The translations under genes and the position numbers were made by a program. Below, piece by piece: positions 1 through 6,854 of a DNA stretch of 12,491 nt. How positions within the stretch are numbered: position 1 is the first letter of the stretch; each line of letters opens with the position of its first letter. The stretch lies in NCBI GenBank assembly GCA_938041275.1, contig CALISH010000162.1, forward strand, positions 1 through 12,491, read 5' to 3'. This DNA is from an uncultured Solobacterium sp. (lineage in GTDB: Bacteria > Bacillota_I > Bacilli_A > Erysipelotrichales > Erysipelotrichaceae). The notes beneath the pieces were generated by a model. The model was given only the letters and a program-made list of their open reading frames with translations, was not told where the DNA came from and ran no database searches.

Positions 1-1325
1 AAACAATGGTCAGCCGGGACGCCGGTTTCCTGAGCCGTATTGGCATGCTGGACGAGCATCTTATATTCGCCATGATTGGGCATGAAATAATGCGGCTTGA
101 TCAGGTTCAGCATCAGCTTTTGTTCTTCTTGAGGAGCGTGTCCTGTTGTGTGGAAGGAAGTTAGTGGTGAGTTTGTAATAACATTAGCTCCAACACGTGT
201 TAATTGGTTAATAACACTACCAACGGAGGTACCATTACCTGGAATAGGATTGGATGAGAATAGTACTGTATCACCAGGAATAATCTTGATGAAACGGTGT
301 GTACCGTTGGCGATTCTGCTTAAGGCAGCCATTGGTTCACCCTGAGAACCTGTACATACGATACAGATACGATTTGATGGTAAGGTATTTAGCTCATTAC
401 CAGAGATGAAGCTACTATCAGGAATCTGGATAACCCCCATCTTCTTACCGATTTCGCATACATTCTCCATTGAGCGTCCAAACACCGCAACCTTACGATT
501 ACATGCGACAGCTGCTTCTAGAATCTGATTTAAACGTAATACGTTAGATGCGAAAGTAGAAACGATCATACGTCCTGGCGTCTTACGCATCTGTTCCATG
601 ATGGCACGTGCTACAGTCTTTTCAGATATAGAAGAACCTGGAACAGAGGAGTTTGTAGAATCACTCATGAGAAGAGAAACACCAACTTGTCCGATGTAAG
701 CCATCTTCTGGAAGTCAGCGTTTGTGCCAACTGGGGTCATATCAAACTTAAAGTCACCAGTTTCAACGATACGCCCGTTTGGTGTATTAATTAGTACACC
801 AAGTGCATCTGGTATTGAATGAACTACATTGAAGAAACCAATTGAGAAATGCTTTGTTTTAATACTGGATTCTGAATTGATTTCCGTAATCTTACATACA
901 CGTGTTAGACGATGCTCTTCTAATTTCTTTTCGATTAACGCTTTCGCAAAACGAGGAGCGTAAATCTGTTTTAATCGAATTGTCTTTAAAAAGAATGGAA
1001 TACCACCAATATGGTCTTCGTGACCATGAGTGATAACCATTGCGGCTATTTTGTTTTGGTTTTTTACCAGATAGGAATAATCTGGGATAACATAATCGAC
1101 ACCGAGTAAGGCATCTTCCGGAAAGAGTACACCACAATCGACAATGATGATTTCATCATCATGTTCAACGCAGTACATATTCTTTCCGACTTCACCTAAG
1201 CCACCAAGTGCATAGACCATCGTATCTGTCTTATGATTAATCGCTAAGTCGCTTAAATCAGGTTCAGTAATACGAGTACGACGAAGTGGGCGAGTCGTTC
1301 TTTTACTGCTATTATTTTCAGTCAT
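1..1325 (-). CDS. rnj: Ribonuclease J, C-terminus cut by window edge
   Basis: RNase J is a cytoplasmic metallo-beta-lactamase/beta-CASP nuclease with 5'-to-3' exonuclease and endonuclease activity, central to mRNA turnover and rRNA maturation in Gram-positive bacteria. I read 441 codons in one open frame from the ATG at 1325-1323, preceded by AAAGGA. Visible motifs are LGGLGEVGKN (about residues 40-49), the zinc-binding HGHEDHIGG (His100, His102, Asp104, His105), ETGDFKFD, SDSTNS, and a TGHAPQEE...MPNHGEY stretch near the cut end. The family is about 555 residues, so roughly 110 residues of C-terminal domain lie outside. Compared with B. subtilis RNase J1 there are about 26 extra N-terminal residues rich in Thr and Arg. 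Codon use changes within the last ~40 visible codons (window bases 1 to ~120), so that end may not belong to the same genome. The family call is secure; the J1 versus J2 choice is not. Confidence 0.95.
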   Translation of the reverse strand, partial: MTENNSSKRTTRPLRRTRITEPDLSDLAINHKTDTMVYALGGLGEVGKNMYCVEHDDEIIIVDCGVLFPEDALLGVDYVIPDYSYLVKNQNKIAAMVITHGHEDHIGGIPFFLKTIRLKQIYAPRFAKALIEKKLEEHRLTRVCKITEINSESSIKTKHFSIGFFNVVHSIPDALGVLINTPNGRIVETGDFKFDMTPVGTNADFQKMAYIGQVGVSLLMSDSTNSSVPGSSISEKTVARAIMEQMRKTPGRMIVSTFASNVLRLNQILEAAVACNRKVAVFGRSMENVCEIGKKMGVIQIPDSSFISGNELNTLPSNRICIVCTGSQGEPMAALSRIANGTHRFIKIIPGDTVLFSSNPIPGNGTSVGSVINQLTRVGANVITNSPLTSFHTTGHAPQEEQKLMLNLIKPHYFMPNHGEYKMLVQHANTAQETGVPADHC

Positions 1326-1384
1326 TATAAAAATTCCTTTCATTTATTTAATTATTGGTGAAGGTAGTAGTTTTATTCGCCTAT

Positions 1385-1393
1385 ATTATATCA
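1385..1393 (-). promoter_or_regulatory. Candidate extended -10 promoter for rnj
   Basis: Read on the minus strand, this is TGATATAAT, a perfect TATAAT with the TGn extension. It lies about 60 bases upstream of the RNase J start, in the 96-base gap after def. No good -35 box is present at 16-19 bases, which fits an extended -10 promoter. RNase J may therefore be transcribed separately from def, although read-through is not excluded because no strong terminator follows def. Confidence 0.45.
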
Positions 1394-1421
1394 TTCTTCA
1401 ATGAAAAAGGAAGAAGTCTCC

Positions 1422-1988
1422 CTATAAAACAAGGGCACCTTCAATTGGTTTGTTTGGTTCTTTTTTATTGATGTGATCATAGAATAAAATGCCATCCATA
1501 TGATCTAATTCGTGTTGTAATACGATAGCGATATAACCACGTGCACGGATTTCTACATCTTGGTTTTGAACTAGATCAAACGCTCTAATTGTTACACGTG
1601 CATTACGTACAACATAGCCTCGATGTTCATTCTCAACAGAGAGGCAACCCTCGCCACTTTCTAAATACGCAGGTTGTACGGAACGAGAAACAATTTTAGG
1701 GTTTACTAGCATAAATTCATATTTCACCATATTGCCATCTTTATCAGTTTCATCAAATGCAACGGCACACATTCTCTTCTTTATGCCAACTTGGATTGCA
1801 CTGATACCAACAGCTGGTCGGAGGTTAAGCTTTGTGGCTTTTTCTTCATCAGTGGAATCTTTTACGTATTGCAACATATCACGTAATAAAGTTTCATCTT
1901 CCTTTGATAGGGGCAATGAAACAAGCTCAGATTTTTCTCGAATTAAAGGATTGGTATCTTTAATGATTGTGTCATTATTTATTAACAT
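1422..1988 (-). CDS. def: Peptide deformylase (type 2)
   Basis: This metalloenzyme removes the formyl group from the N-terminal formyl-methionine of nascent proteins at the ribosome. All three catalytic motifs are present: motif 1 as VGISAIQ (Gln66), motif 2 EGCLS (metal ligand Cys115), and motif 3 HELDH (His159, Glu160, His163). At 188 residues, with MLVNPKIVSRSVQPAYLESGEGCLSV in the middle, it strongly resembles the staphylococcal type 2 enzymes. I start it at the second ATG (1988). GAGGT sits at a good distance in front of it and the product then begins like known family members. The ATG at 2009 would add seven residues (MYAEVRI) that overlap that ribosome binding site and has no clear site of its own. 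Motif 1 is unusual: the common GVGLAAPQ reads AVGISAIQ here. The gene diverges from ftsW and precedes rnj on the same strand. Confidence 0.95.
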   Translation of the reverse strand: MLINNDTIIKDTNPLIREKSELVSLPLSKEDETLLRDMLQYVKDSTDEEKATKLNLRPAVGISAIQVGIKKRMCAVAFDETDKDGNMVKYEFMLVNPKIVSRSVQPAYLESGEGCLSVENEHRGYVVRNARVTIRAFDLVQNQDVEIRARGYIAIVLQHELDHMDGILFYDHINKKEPNKPIEGALVL

Positions 1989-2143
1989 AATTCTTACCTC
2001 AGCATACATTTTAACATTCTAAAAGCGGAATTCAACTAACACGCATCGATGTAAGCGTTTAGCATAAAAAAATTTACGAAATTTGATGATATTTGTGATG
2101 TTCAATGTGTGGATTTCGTGCAGTATGTTAAAATAATACTTGT
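1989..2143. promoter_or_regulatory. Divergent intergenic region between def and ftsW
   Basis: This 155-base AT-rich gap separates genes reading away from each other, so it should contain a promoter for each. For ftsW a TAAAAT box lies at 2129-2134, only ten bases before the first possible ATG, without a recognisable -35. For def, TAGAAT lies about 10 bases upstream of the longer ATG, also without a good -35. I see no operator, riboswitch or small gene. The exact promoter positions are uncertain. Confidence 0.3.
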
Positions 2144-3397
2144 ATGCAAATAAAGAAAAAGAAAACGAAAACAGTTGAACCAATTCAAATGAATACGTCA
2201 GTGAAGAGGAGAAAGTTCTTGAATCTACGTATGCCAAAATCATCGGACCATTTCTTACATGCGGCGATGATTATTTTGATGTTGTTTGGCATCATCATGG
2301 TTGGTAGTGCATCCATGGGTGCTGCTGGTGGTAATAATCGTTTTCTAGTGATTACAATTGTAAAACAAGTTGTATATGCAGTTGCGGGTTATACTGCCAT
2401 GACATTTTTGGCAAATCGTTTCCAACTTAAAAAATTGAAGTCATCAACGACGTTTTTAGTGATACTTGCAACGATTGCAAGCTTGTTGTTGTGTTTGTTA
2501 TTTGCGGAAACCAATGGTGCTAGAGCTTGGATTCGTATTCCGCTTGGTGTAACAGAAGTAACCTTACAGCCTTCGGAGTTTGCGAAGATTATTGCAATTT
2601 TGGTTGTTGCCTTATATTTAGGCGATAATGTACATAGTTATAGTAAGAGATTTGATTTAATCAAACGTCCACTCTTTATTGATGGCGTAATCTTATTTAT
2701 CGTTTGGATTCTACAGTCTGACTTTGGATCAATGGCAGTTATCTTTGTGATTATCTGCGTTTGTTTCTTGGTTCCAAATCATCCTCAATTAAGAGGGTAT
2801 CAAAGAATTTTAACAATCTTATTTTATGGTGTAGTTCTCTTAGGTTTCTATATTTTATCTCCATCTGGAGAACATCTCATCATGAAAATGACATTTTTAA
2901 AGACATATCAGATTAAGCGCTTCATATCTGCAATCAATCCATTTATGGACCAGTACGGTACTGGTTATCAGTTGATTAGTGGTTTAATCTCCTTTGCGAC
3001 TGGAGGATGGTTTGGTAAGGGTCTTGGTAATTCTGTACGTAAATATACAAACTTTCCAGCAGCTAGTACGGACTATATCCTCGCTATCGTTGTTGAGGAA
3101 TTAGGTTTTGTAGGGTTTATTGGCTTACTTGCAGTCTATGGATTTATTATCTTTGTATTATTACGTTATGCACTGAAGATGCGTAGTGAAAAGGGACGAA
3201 TCATTCTTGTTGGTACAGCAATGTATTTCTTGGTGCATATGTTCTTTAATATCGGTGGTGTTACAGGGTTAATTCCTCTAACAGGCGTACCGCTCTTAAT
3301 GGTATCCGCTGGTGGTTCTTCTACGATGTCTATCATGGCTTGTGTTGGTATTTCTCAAGCAGTGATTGCCTCCTATAGACGAGGTGAGATTCGATGA
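2144..3397 (+). CDS. ftsW: SEDS-family peptidoglycan glycosyltransferase, probably FtsW
   Basis: SEDS proteins polymerise lipid II glycan strands together with a class B penicillin-binding protein; FtsW acts at the division septum. The protein has about ten hydrophobic membrane segments. It carries NGARAWI (124-130) and QPSEFAKI (142-149) in the first large loop, the RF...NPF..QYGTGYQ segment (259-276), the likely catalytic aspartate Asp310 in STDYILAIVVEELG, and the C-terminal GGVTGLIPLTGVPLLMVSAGGSS block. That last block looks more like FtsW than RodA, and the link to rsmD and coaD also recalls the ftsW neighbourhood of B. subtilis. At 417 residues it is of normal size. The start is uncertain: the ATG at 2144 lacks a Shine-Dalgarno and gives a Lys-rich leader, whereas AAGAGGAG at 2204-2211 stands seven bases before an in-frame TTG at 2219. 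The stop overlaps the rsmD start by four bases. Confidence 0.88.
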   Translation: MQIKKKKTKTVEPIQMNTSVKRRKFLNLRMPKSSDHFLHAAMIILMLFGIIMVGSASMGAAGGNNRFLVITIVKQVVYAVAGYTAMTFLANRFQLKKLKSSTTFLVILATIASLLLCLLFAETNGARAWIRIPLGVTEVTLQPSEFAKIIAILVVALYLGDNVHSYSKRFDLIKRPLFIDGVILFIVWILQSDFGSMAVIFVIICVCFLVPNHPQLRGYQRILTILFYGVVLLGFYILSPSGEHLIMKMTFLKTYQIKRFISAINPFMDQYGTGYQLISGLISFATGGWFGKGLGNSVRKYTNFPAASTDYILAIVVEELGFVGFIGLLAVYGFIIFVLLRYALKMRSEKGRIILVGTAMYFLVHMFFNIGGVTGLIPLTGVPLLMVSAGGSSTMSIMACVGISQAVIASYRRGEIR

Positions 3398-3954
3398 GAA
3401 TTATCGCTGGTGAATATCGCTCACGCAAGATAGAAACGCGCGCTGGTAATCAGACTAGACCTACATTAGATAAAGTTAGAGAAGCTGTTTTTTCATCCCT
3501 AGGAGGGATGTTTGATGGTGGCACAGTATTAGATTTATATGCTGGTAGTGGTGCCAATGGCTTAGAGGCACTATCTCGTGGATATGATTATGCAGTGTTT
3601 GCGGATATCTCTAAAGATGCAATTCATGTTATCCGCAAAAATATAGAGTCATTACGTTGTAAAGAGAAGACGAAAGTCTTACATATGCCTGATAAGAAAG
3701 CATTATCACTGTTAAAGACGGAAGGGATTCGTTTTGACTTAGTATATCTAGATCCGCCATATGTAGGACAACGCAATAACGAAATTCTAGAATACTTACA
3801 AGAAAACAACATGATTACGGATCGTGGTGTAGTTGTGATTGAATCCGCAAAAGAAGATGAATTTAAAAAAGAGTTTGGCTCTTTAAAACCATATAAAGAA
3901 GCAATCTACGGTATTACACGTATTACCTATTATCGAAATGAGGTGGAAAGATGA
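3394..3954 (+). CDS. rsmD: 16S rRNA (guanine966-N2)-methyltransferase
   Basis: RsmD uses S-adenosylmethionine to methylate N2 of G966 in 16S rRNA, acting on assembled small-subunit particles. The 186-residue protein begins MRIIAGEYRSRKI, has the family's TRPT (21-24) and REAVFSSL, SAM-binding motif I VLDLYAGSG (45-53), an acidic residue of motif II in FADIS (69-73), and the catalytic DPPY tetrad (120-123) typical of N2-guanine and N6-adenine methyltransferases. Length and motif order match the family. It starts inside the ftsW stop (ATGA) and its own stop overlaps the start of coaD in the same way, so it is probably translationally coupled to both. The rsmD-coaD pairing is very common in Bacillota. 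Confidence 0.95.
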   Translation: MRIIAGEYRSRKIETRAGNQTRPTLDKVREAVFSSLGGMFDGGTVLDLYAGSGANGLEALSRGYDYAVFADISKDAIHVIRKNIESLRCKEKTKVLHMPDKKALSLLKTEGIRFDLVYLDPPYVGQRNNEILEYLQENNMITDRGVVVIESAKEDEFKKEFGSLKPYKEAIYGITRITYYRNEVER

Positions 3955-4472
3955 ATGCTTGTTATCCAGGAACATTTGATCCAATTACAAACGGTCATTT
4001 AGATATTATTGAGCGTGCATCACGTTTGTTTGATGAAGTTGTGGTATTGATTATGGTCAATCCACGTAAGACTTGTTTATTCAATAGTGAAGAAAGAAAA
4101 CAGATGGTTATTGATAGTTTAAAATCTATTGGTAACCCACAGAATGTGACTGTAATGATTGGTTCTGGTCTAACCGTAGAGTTTGCTCGTAAGATTGGAG
4201 CATCTGTCATTATTCGTGGTATTCGTGCTGTCAGTGATTATGAATATGAACTTGGACAAGCAACTGCGAACATGATGTTGGCACATGAGATTGAAACGGC
4301 ATTCCTCATTGCCAAACCACAATACTCATTCCTGTCTTCTTCTGTATGTAAAGAGATTGCCCTCAATGGAGGAGACTTGTTAAATCTAGTACCTCCACAG
4401 GTAGAAGGTCCTCTTAAAGAAAAGATGTCCGTAGTCGCTGAAAACTTAAAACGCGCACAGGGGCAGATATGA
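3951..4472 (+). CDS. coaD: Phosphopantetheine adenylyltransferase
   Basis: CoaD transfers the adenylyl group of ATP to 4'-phosphopantetheine, giving dephospho-CoA, the penultimate step of coenzyme A synthesis. The nucleotidyltransferase signature is clear: YPGTFDPITNGH at 5-16 holds the T/HxGH motif (Thr13 to His16). RGIRAVSDYEYE (89-100) and FLSSSVCKEIA (127-137) are the other conserved blocks, the latter the ISSSxxR/K-like triphosphate-binding region. At 173 residues it is slightly longer than the usual ~160 because of a charged C-terminal tail. It overlaps both rsmD and the downstream oxidoreductase by four bases and sits in the same transcription unit. Confidence 0.96.
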   Translation: MNACYPGTFDPITNGHLDIIERASRLFDEVVVLIMVNPRKTCLFNSEERKQMVIDSLKSIGNPQNVTVMIGSGLTVEFARKIGASVIIRGIRAVSDYEYELGQATANMMLAHEIETAFLIAKPQYSFLSSSVCKEIALNGGDLLNLVPPQVEGPLKEKMSVVAENLKRAQGQI

Positions 4473-5437
4473 TACGTTGGGGAATTATTGGCGCTGGGAA
4501 AATTGCCCAGCGTTTTGTAAAGAGTCTAGCAAATGAATCAAAAAGTGAACTCTATGCCGTTAGTTGTCGTACTCTTGCAAAAGCACAGCAGTTTGCGAAT
4601 ACATATCATGCGTTAAAAGCGTATGGATCCTATGAGGAGCTTTTACAAGATCCAAACGTTGATGCAGTATATATTACCTTGCCACATGGCTATCATTATC
4701 TGTGGTCTATTCAAGCTATCAAAGCAGGTAAGGCAGTACTGGTTGAAAAACCAGCTGGTATAAATGCATATGAAATTGAGGGAATCATGGAAGTTTTAAA
4801 ACAACATCCAATATTATGGATGGAAGCCATGAAACCTCGCTTTACACCTCTCTATCAAAAGATAAAGAAGCTAATTCAAGAAGGTATCCTTGGAGATATC
4901 CAAGAAATTCATACATTACTCAATTCAAAACAAGCAGATGAAGTGATTCAAAATAGTTATCTAAGTGATCCTATCTATGGAGGAGCTTTGTTAGACTGTG
5001 GCTGTTATTGTGCAACATGGATTACAGAATATACTAAGGGCAAGCTACGAATCGATCATATCGATGTAGACTTGCAGGATGGATATGACTTACACACGAA
5101 GGTACAGATGCATATAGGTAATACACTAGTCACTTTAGAAACTGCAATCAATCAACCAGAAAAGAAAGAAGTTTTGATTAAGGGTACAAAGGGCGAAATC
5201 CGTATTCCGGATTTGCATAGACCTATAACGGCAGAGCTAAAGATTGAAGATAAAGTAGAAGTTATTGATTGTCCATATAAAGTAGATGACTTCTATGGAG
5301 AAATATCTCACTTTGTAAACTTACTTGAAAATGATAAACAAAGTTCTCCAATTATGCCTATCCAAAGTAGTCTAGAAACTGCTATGTTATTAGATCGTAT
5401 CAAGGATGCGATGACACCAAATCCAATTGAAATATAA
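4469..5437 (+). CDS. Gfo/Idh/MocA family NAD(P)-dependent oxidoreductase
   Basis: The protein has an N-terminal Rossmann fold with GIIGAGKIAQ at 5-14 for dinucleotide binding, the family's VEKPAG at 92-97 (the lysine of EKP is usually catalytic), MEAMKPRFTP (118-127), and GGALLDCGCY (171-180), where most members read G-x-L-x-D-x-G-x-Y/H. The C-terminal alpha/beta domain follows. At 322 residues it has the usual size. Its style is closest to the trans-1,2-dihydrobenzenediol dehydrogenase-like branch, often annotated generically as acting on sugars or cyclitols. The substrate cannot be read from the sequence. Its start overlaps the coaD stop by four bases, so it is co-expressed with CoA synthesis, but I see no clear metabolic link. 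Confidence 0.9.
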   Translation: MIRWGIIGAGKIAQRFVKSLANESKSELYAVSCRTLAKAQQFANTYHALKAYGSYEELLQDPNVDAVYITLPHGYHYLWSIQAIKAGKAVLVEKPAGINAYEIEGIMEVLKQHPILWMEAMKPRFTPLYQKIKKLIQEGILGDIQEIHTLLNSKQADEVIQNSYLSDPIYGGALLDCGCYCATWITEYTKGKLRIDHIDVDLQDGYDLHTKVQMHIGNTLVTLETAINQPEKKEVLIKGTKGEIRIPDLHRPITAELKIEDKVEVIDCPYKVDDFYGEISHFVNLLENDKQSSPIMPIQSSLETAMLLDRIKDAMTPNPIEI

Positions 5438-5452
5438 TAGGGAAGAAACAAT

Positions 5453-5659
5453 ATGAAACTAAAAGAATATTTGCATCGATATGTACGAATCACTAACGAT
5501 GAAGGATATTCTTTTGATGGATATGTAGCAGAGTTCTTTCGAGGTGAAGAAAACGAGGATGGAATCGACAGCATTGGTGTTTCAAAGGATGCCGAACGTC
5601 TTGGTGGAATAGAGATTAGTGAGAATCATATAGTATCTATACAGATCATTAAAGGATGA
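5453..5659 (+). CDS. Small Sm-like conserved hypothetical protein
   Basis: This 68-residue acidic protein follows the oxidoreductase by 15 bases, with AGGGA ahead of its ATG. The N-terminal MKLKEYLHRYVRITNDEGYSFDGYVAEFF region and the C-terminal GGIEISENHIVSIQII segment alternate hydrophobic residues as expected for a small, strongly bent beta-barrel. The layout (a strand pair with a Gly-Tyr turn, an acidic loop at about 31-39, then a final strand pair) suggests an Sm/LSm-like fold, as in short hypothetical proteins of other Bacillota. That is inference from pattern, not from a strong motif. No function is known to me; an RNA-binding role is possible. It is the last gene before a terminator. 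Confidence 0.75.
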   Translation: MKLKEYLHRYVRITNDEGYSFDGYVAEFFRGEENEDGIDSIGVSKDAERLGGIEISENHIVSIQIIKG

Positions 5660-5700
5660 ATATTCTTGTTTAGAGCAGTCAAAAATAAGTTGATATACAG

Positions 5701-5727
5701 GGCCGAAAATTTTCGACCTTTTTTATT
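5701..5727 (+). terminator. Rho-independent terminator after the ftsW-rsmD-coaD cluster
   Basis: GGCCGAAAATTTTCGACC forms a hairpin: the palindromic core CGAAAATTTTCG, one C/A mismatch, and a closing GG/CC pair. A run TTTTTTATT follows directly. It lies 41 bases past the small Sm-like gene and just before the first CIRCE element, so it insulates the heat-shock operon from upstream transcription. Confidence 0.85.
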
Positions 5728-5732
5728 AAAAT

Positions 5733-5759
5733 TTAGCACTAAACTGTTGACAGTGCTAA
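5733..5759 (+). promoter_or_regulatory. CIRCE operator 1 (HrcA binding site)
   Basis: The sequence is TTAGCACTA, nine bases, CAGTGCTAA, against the CIRCE consensus TTAGCACTC-N9-GAGTGCTAA. Eight of nine positions in each half match; only the innermost pair deviates. The right half overlaps the last base of the -35 hexamer, so HrcA bound here would block RNA polymerase. The hrcA gene itself follows, consistent with autoregulation. Confidence 0.95.
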
Positions 5760-5773
5760 AGTGTTGGTATACT
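5747..5773 (+). promoter_or_regulatory. Sigma-A-type promoter of the hrcA-grpE-dnaK-dnaJ-clpB operon
   Basis: A perfect -35 TTGACA (5747-5752) is followed after 15 bases by TATACT (5768-5773), preceded by TG one base upstream as in an extended -10. A 17-base spacing would instead give TACTAT at 5770-5775. Transcription should begin near 5779-5782, inside the second CIRCE. The -35 box starts in the spacer of CIRCE 1, which explains repression. Confidence 0.8.
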
Positions 5774-5776
5774 ATA

Positions 5777-5803
5777 TTAGCAGACATTGAAAAAGAGTGC
5801 TAA
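5777..5803 (+). promoter_or_regulatory. CIRCE operator 2, degenerate left half
   Basis: TTAGCAGAC, nine bases, GAGTGCTAA: the right half is a perfect consensus match and the left half matches at seven of nine positions. The spacing is exactly nine. It spans the predicted transcription start and the leader, just before the AAGGAGG of hrcA, a classic CIRCE location. Its centre lies 44 bases from that of CIRCE 1, about four helical turns, so both could be bound on roughly the same DNA face. Confidence 0.8.
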
Positions 5804-5819
5804 AAAGGAGGTGCTGGAG

Positions 5820-6854
5820 ATGTTGACACCAAGACGAATAGAAATCTTCAAGGCGATTGTCGATGAATATATTCGTACGGCGGAACCAGTTGGCTCGCGT
5901 ACATTGCAAGAACAGTATGACTTACCATATTCCAGTGCTACCATCCGTAATGATATGCAGGTCTTAGAGGAAATGGGCTATCTGGAAAAGACTCATACTT
6001 CCAGTGGACGTGTTCCTAGCACGATGGGATATAAGTTCTATTGTGAGAACTTATTGAACAATGCGGCTGGCATTGATAAACGTATGGAACTTGCAATTCG
6101 TAGCGCATTTGATGTGTCGAGCATGAATATTGAGGAGGCGGTTCATCAAAGCTGTGAAATCCTCAGTGAAATGACAAATATGACAGCTGGTGCAATTGGA
6201 CCAGATGCTAATACGCAATGTCTAGAACATATAAAATTGTTCCCAATTGATATGCGTAATGCGGTATGTGTATTTATTACAAATACAGGACATACCGAAA
6301 CAAAGAACTTCCACTTTGAAGATGATGTACCATTTAAAGATTTGGAAGCTTGTACAGATATCCTAAACAAACGATTAAAGGATGTTCCACTTGCGGAAGT
6401 GCCTAGTCGTATGGAAGATATCAAACCTGATTTATGTAGTGTTGTACATCGCCACGATCTACTCTTTACAGCGTTTGTTAGAGCGTTTGTGAAGTTTGCT
6501 AGTGAGAGTGTATACTTCTCTGGAAAAGATCGTGTATTATATCAACCTGAATTTGAAGATATCAACAAGTTAAAGCAATTGATGTTGATGTTTGATGATA
6601 CAAAGGTATGGCGTGGATTAGATTCCAGCGAAAATGCGGTTGCGGTTACTACTACAAAGGGTGCACAGCTTACTTGGTATAATGATCTAGCAGTTGTACG
6701 TTCCAAGTTCCATGTCAATGATACGGAAAGTGGCGAACTGATGGTTGTTGGACCAAGTAGAATGAATTATGAAAAAGTCGTAAATCTAATTGATTATGCG
6801 GCACGTTTGATTGAAAAGATGTATAACTCAGGAGGTGAAAGTGGCAATGAGTGA
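5820..6854 (+). CDS. hrcA: Heat-inducible transcription repressor HrcA
   Basis: HrcA is a dimeric repressor that binds CIRCE operators and depends on the GroE chaperonin for activity, so misfolded protein releases the heat-shock genes. The N-terminal winged helix domain (about 1-70) shows MLTPRRIEIFKAIVDEYI, AEPVGSRTL, and SSATIRNDMQVLEEMGYLEK with the wing THTSSGRVPS; a GAF-like regulatory region and dimerisation segments follow. At 344 residues it matches the family. I start at the ATG at 5820 because AAGGAGG (5805-5811) lies eight bases upstream and the product then begins like known HrcA proteins. A longer in-frame reading from a TTG at 5787 would put coding sequence over CIRCE 2 and is rejected. 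Its stop overlaps the start of grpE. Confidence 0.96.
   Translation: MLTPRRIEIFKAIVDEYIRTAEPVGSRTLQEQYDLPYSSATIRNDMQVLEEMGYLEKTHTSSGRVPSTMGYKFYCENLLNNAAGIDKRMELAIRSAFDVSSMNIEEAVHQSCEILSEMTNMTAGAIGPDANTQCLEHIKLFPIDMRNAVCVFITNTGHTETKNFHFEDDVPFKDLEACTDILNKRLKDVPLAEVPSRMEDIKPDLCSVVHRHDLLFTAFVRAFVKFASESVYFSGKDRVLYQPEFEDINKLKQLMLMFDDTKVWRGLDSSENAVAVTTTKGAQLTWYNDLAVVRSKFHVNDTESGELMVVGPSRMNYEKVVNLIDYAARLIEKMYNSGGESGNE

Noticed and set aside
1391..1421. Terminator after def
   Set aside because: On the minus strand TTCTTC and GAAGAA can pair weakly, but there is no GC core and no proper T-run; the TATAAT there is better read as a promoter.
1732..2022. Plus-strand open frame opposite def
   Set aside because: Exactly antisense to a clear deformylase with all catalytic motifs; the product has no recognisable features.
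2019..2243. Open frame on the minus strand across the def-ftsW gap
   Set aside because: Low-complexity Phe/Tyr/Ser-rich product, partly antisense to ftsW, with no ribosome binding site or family resemblance.
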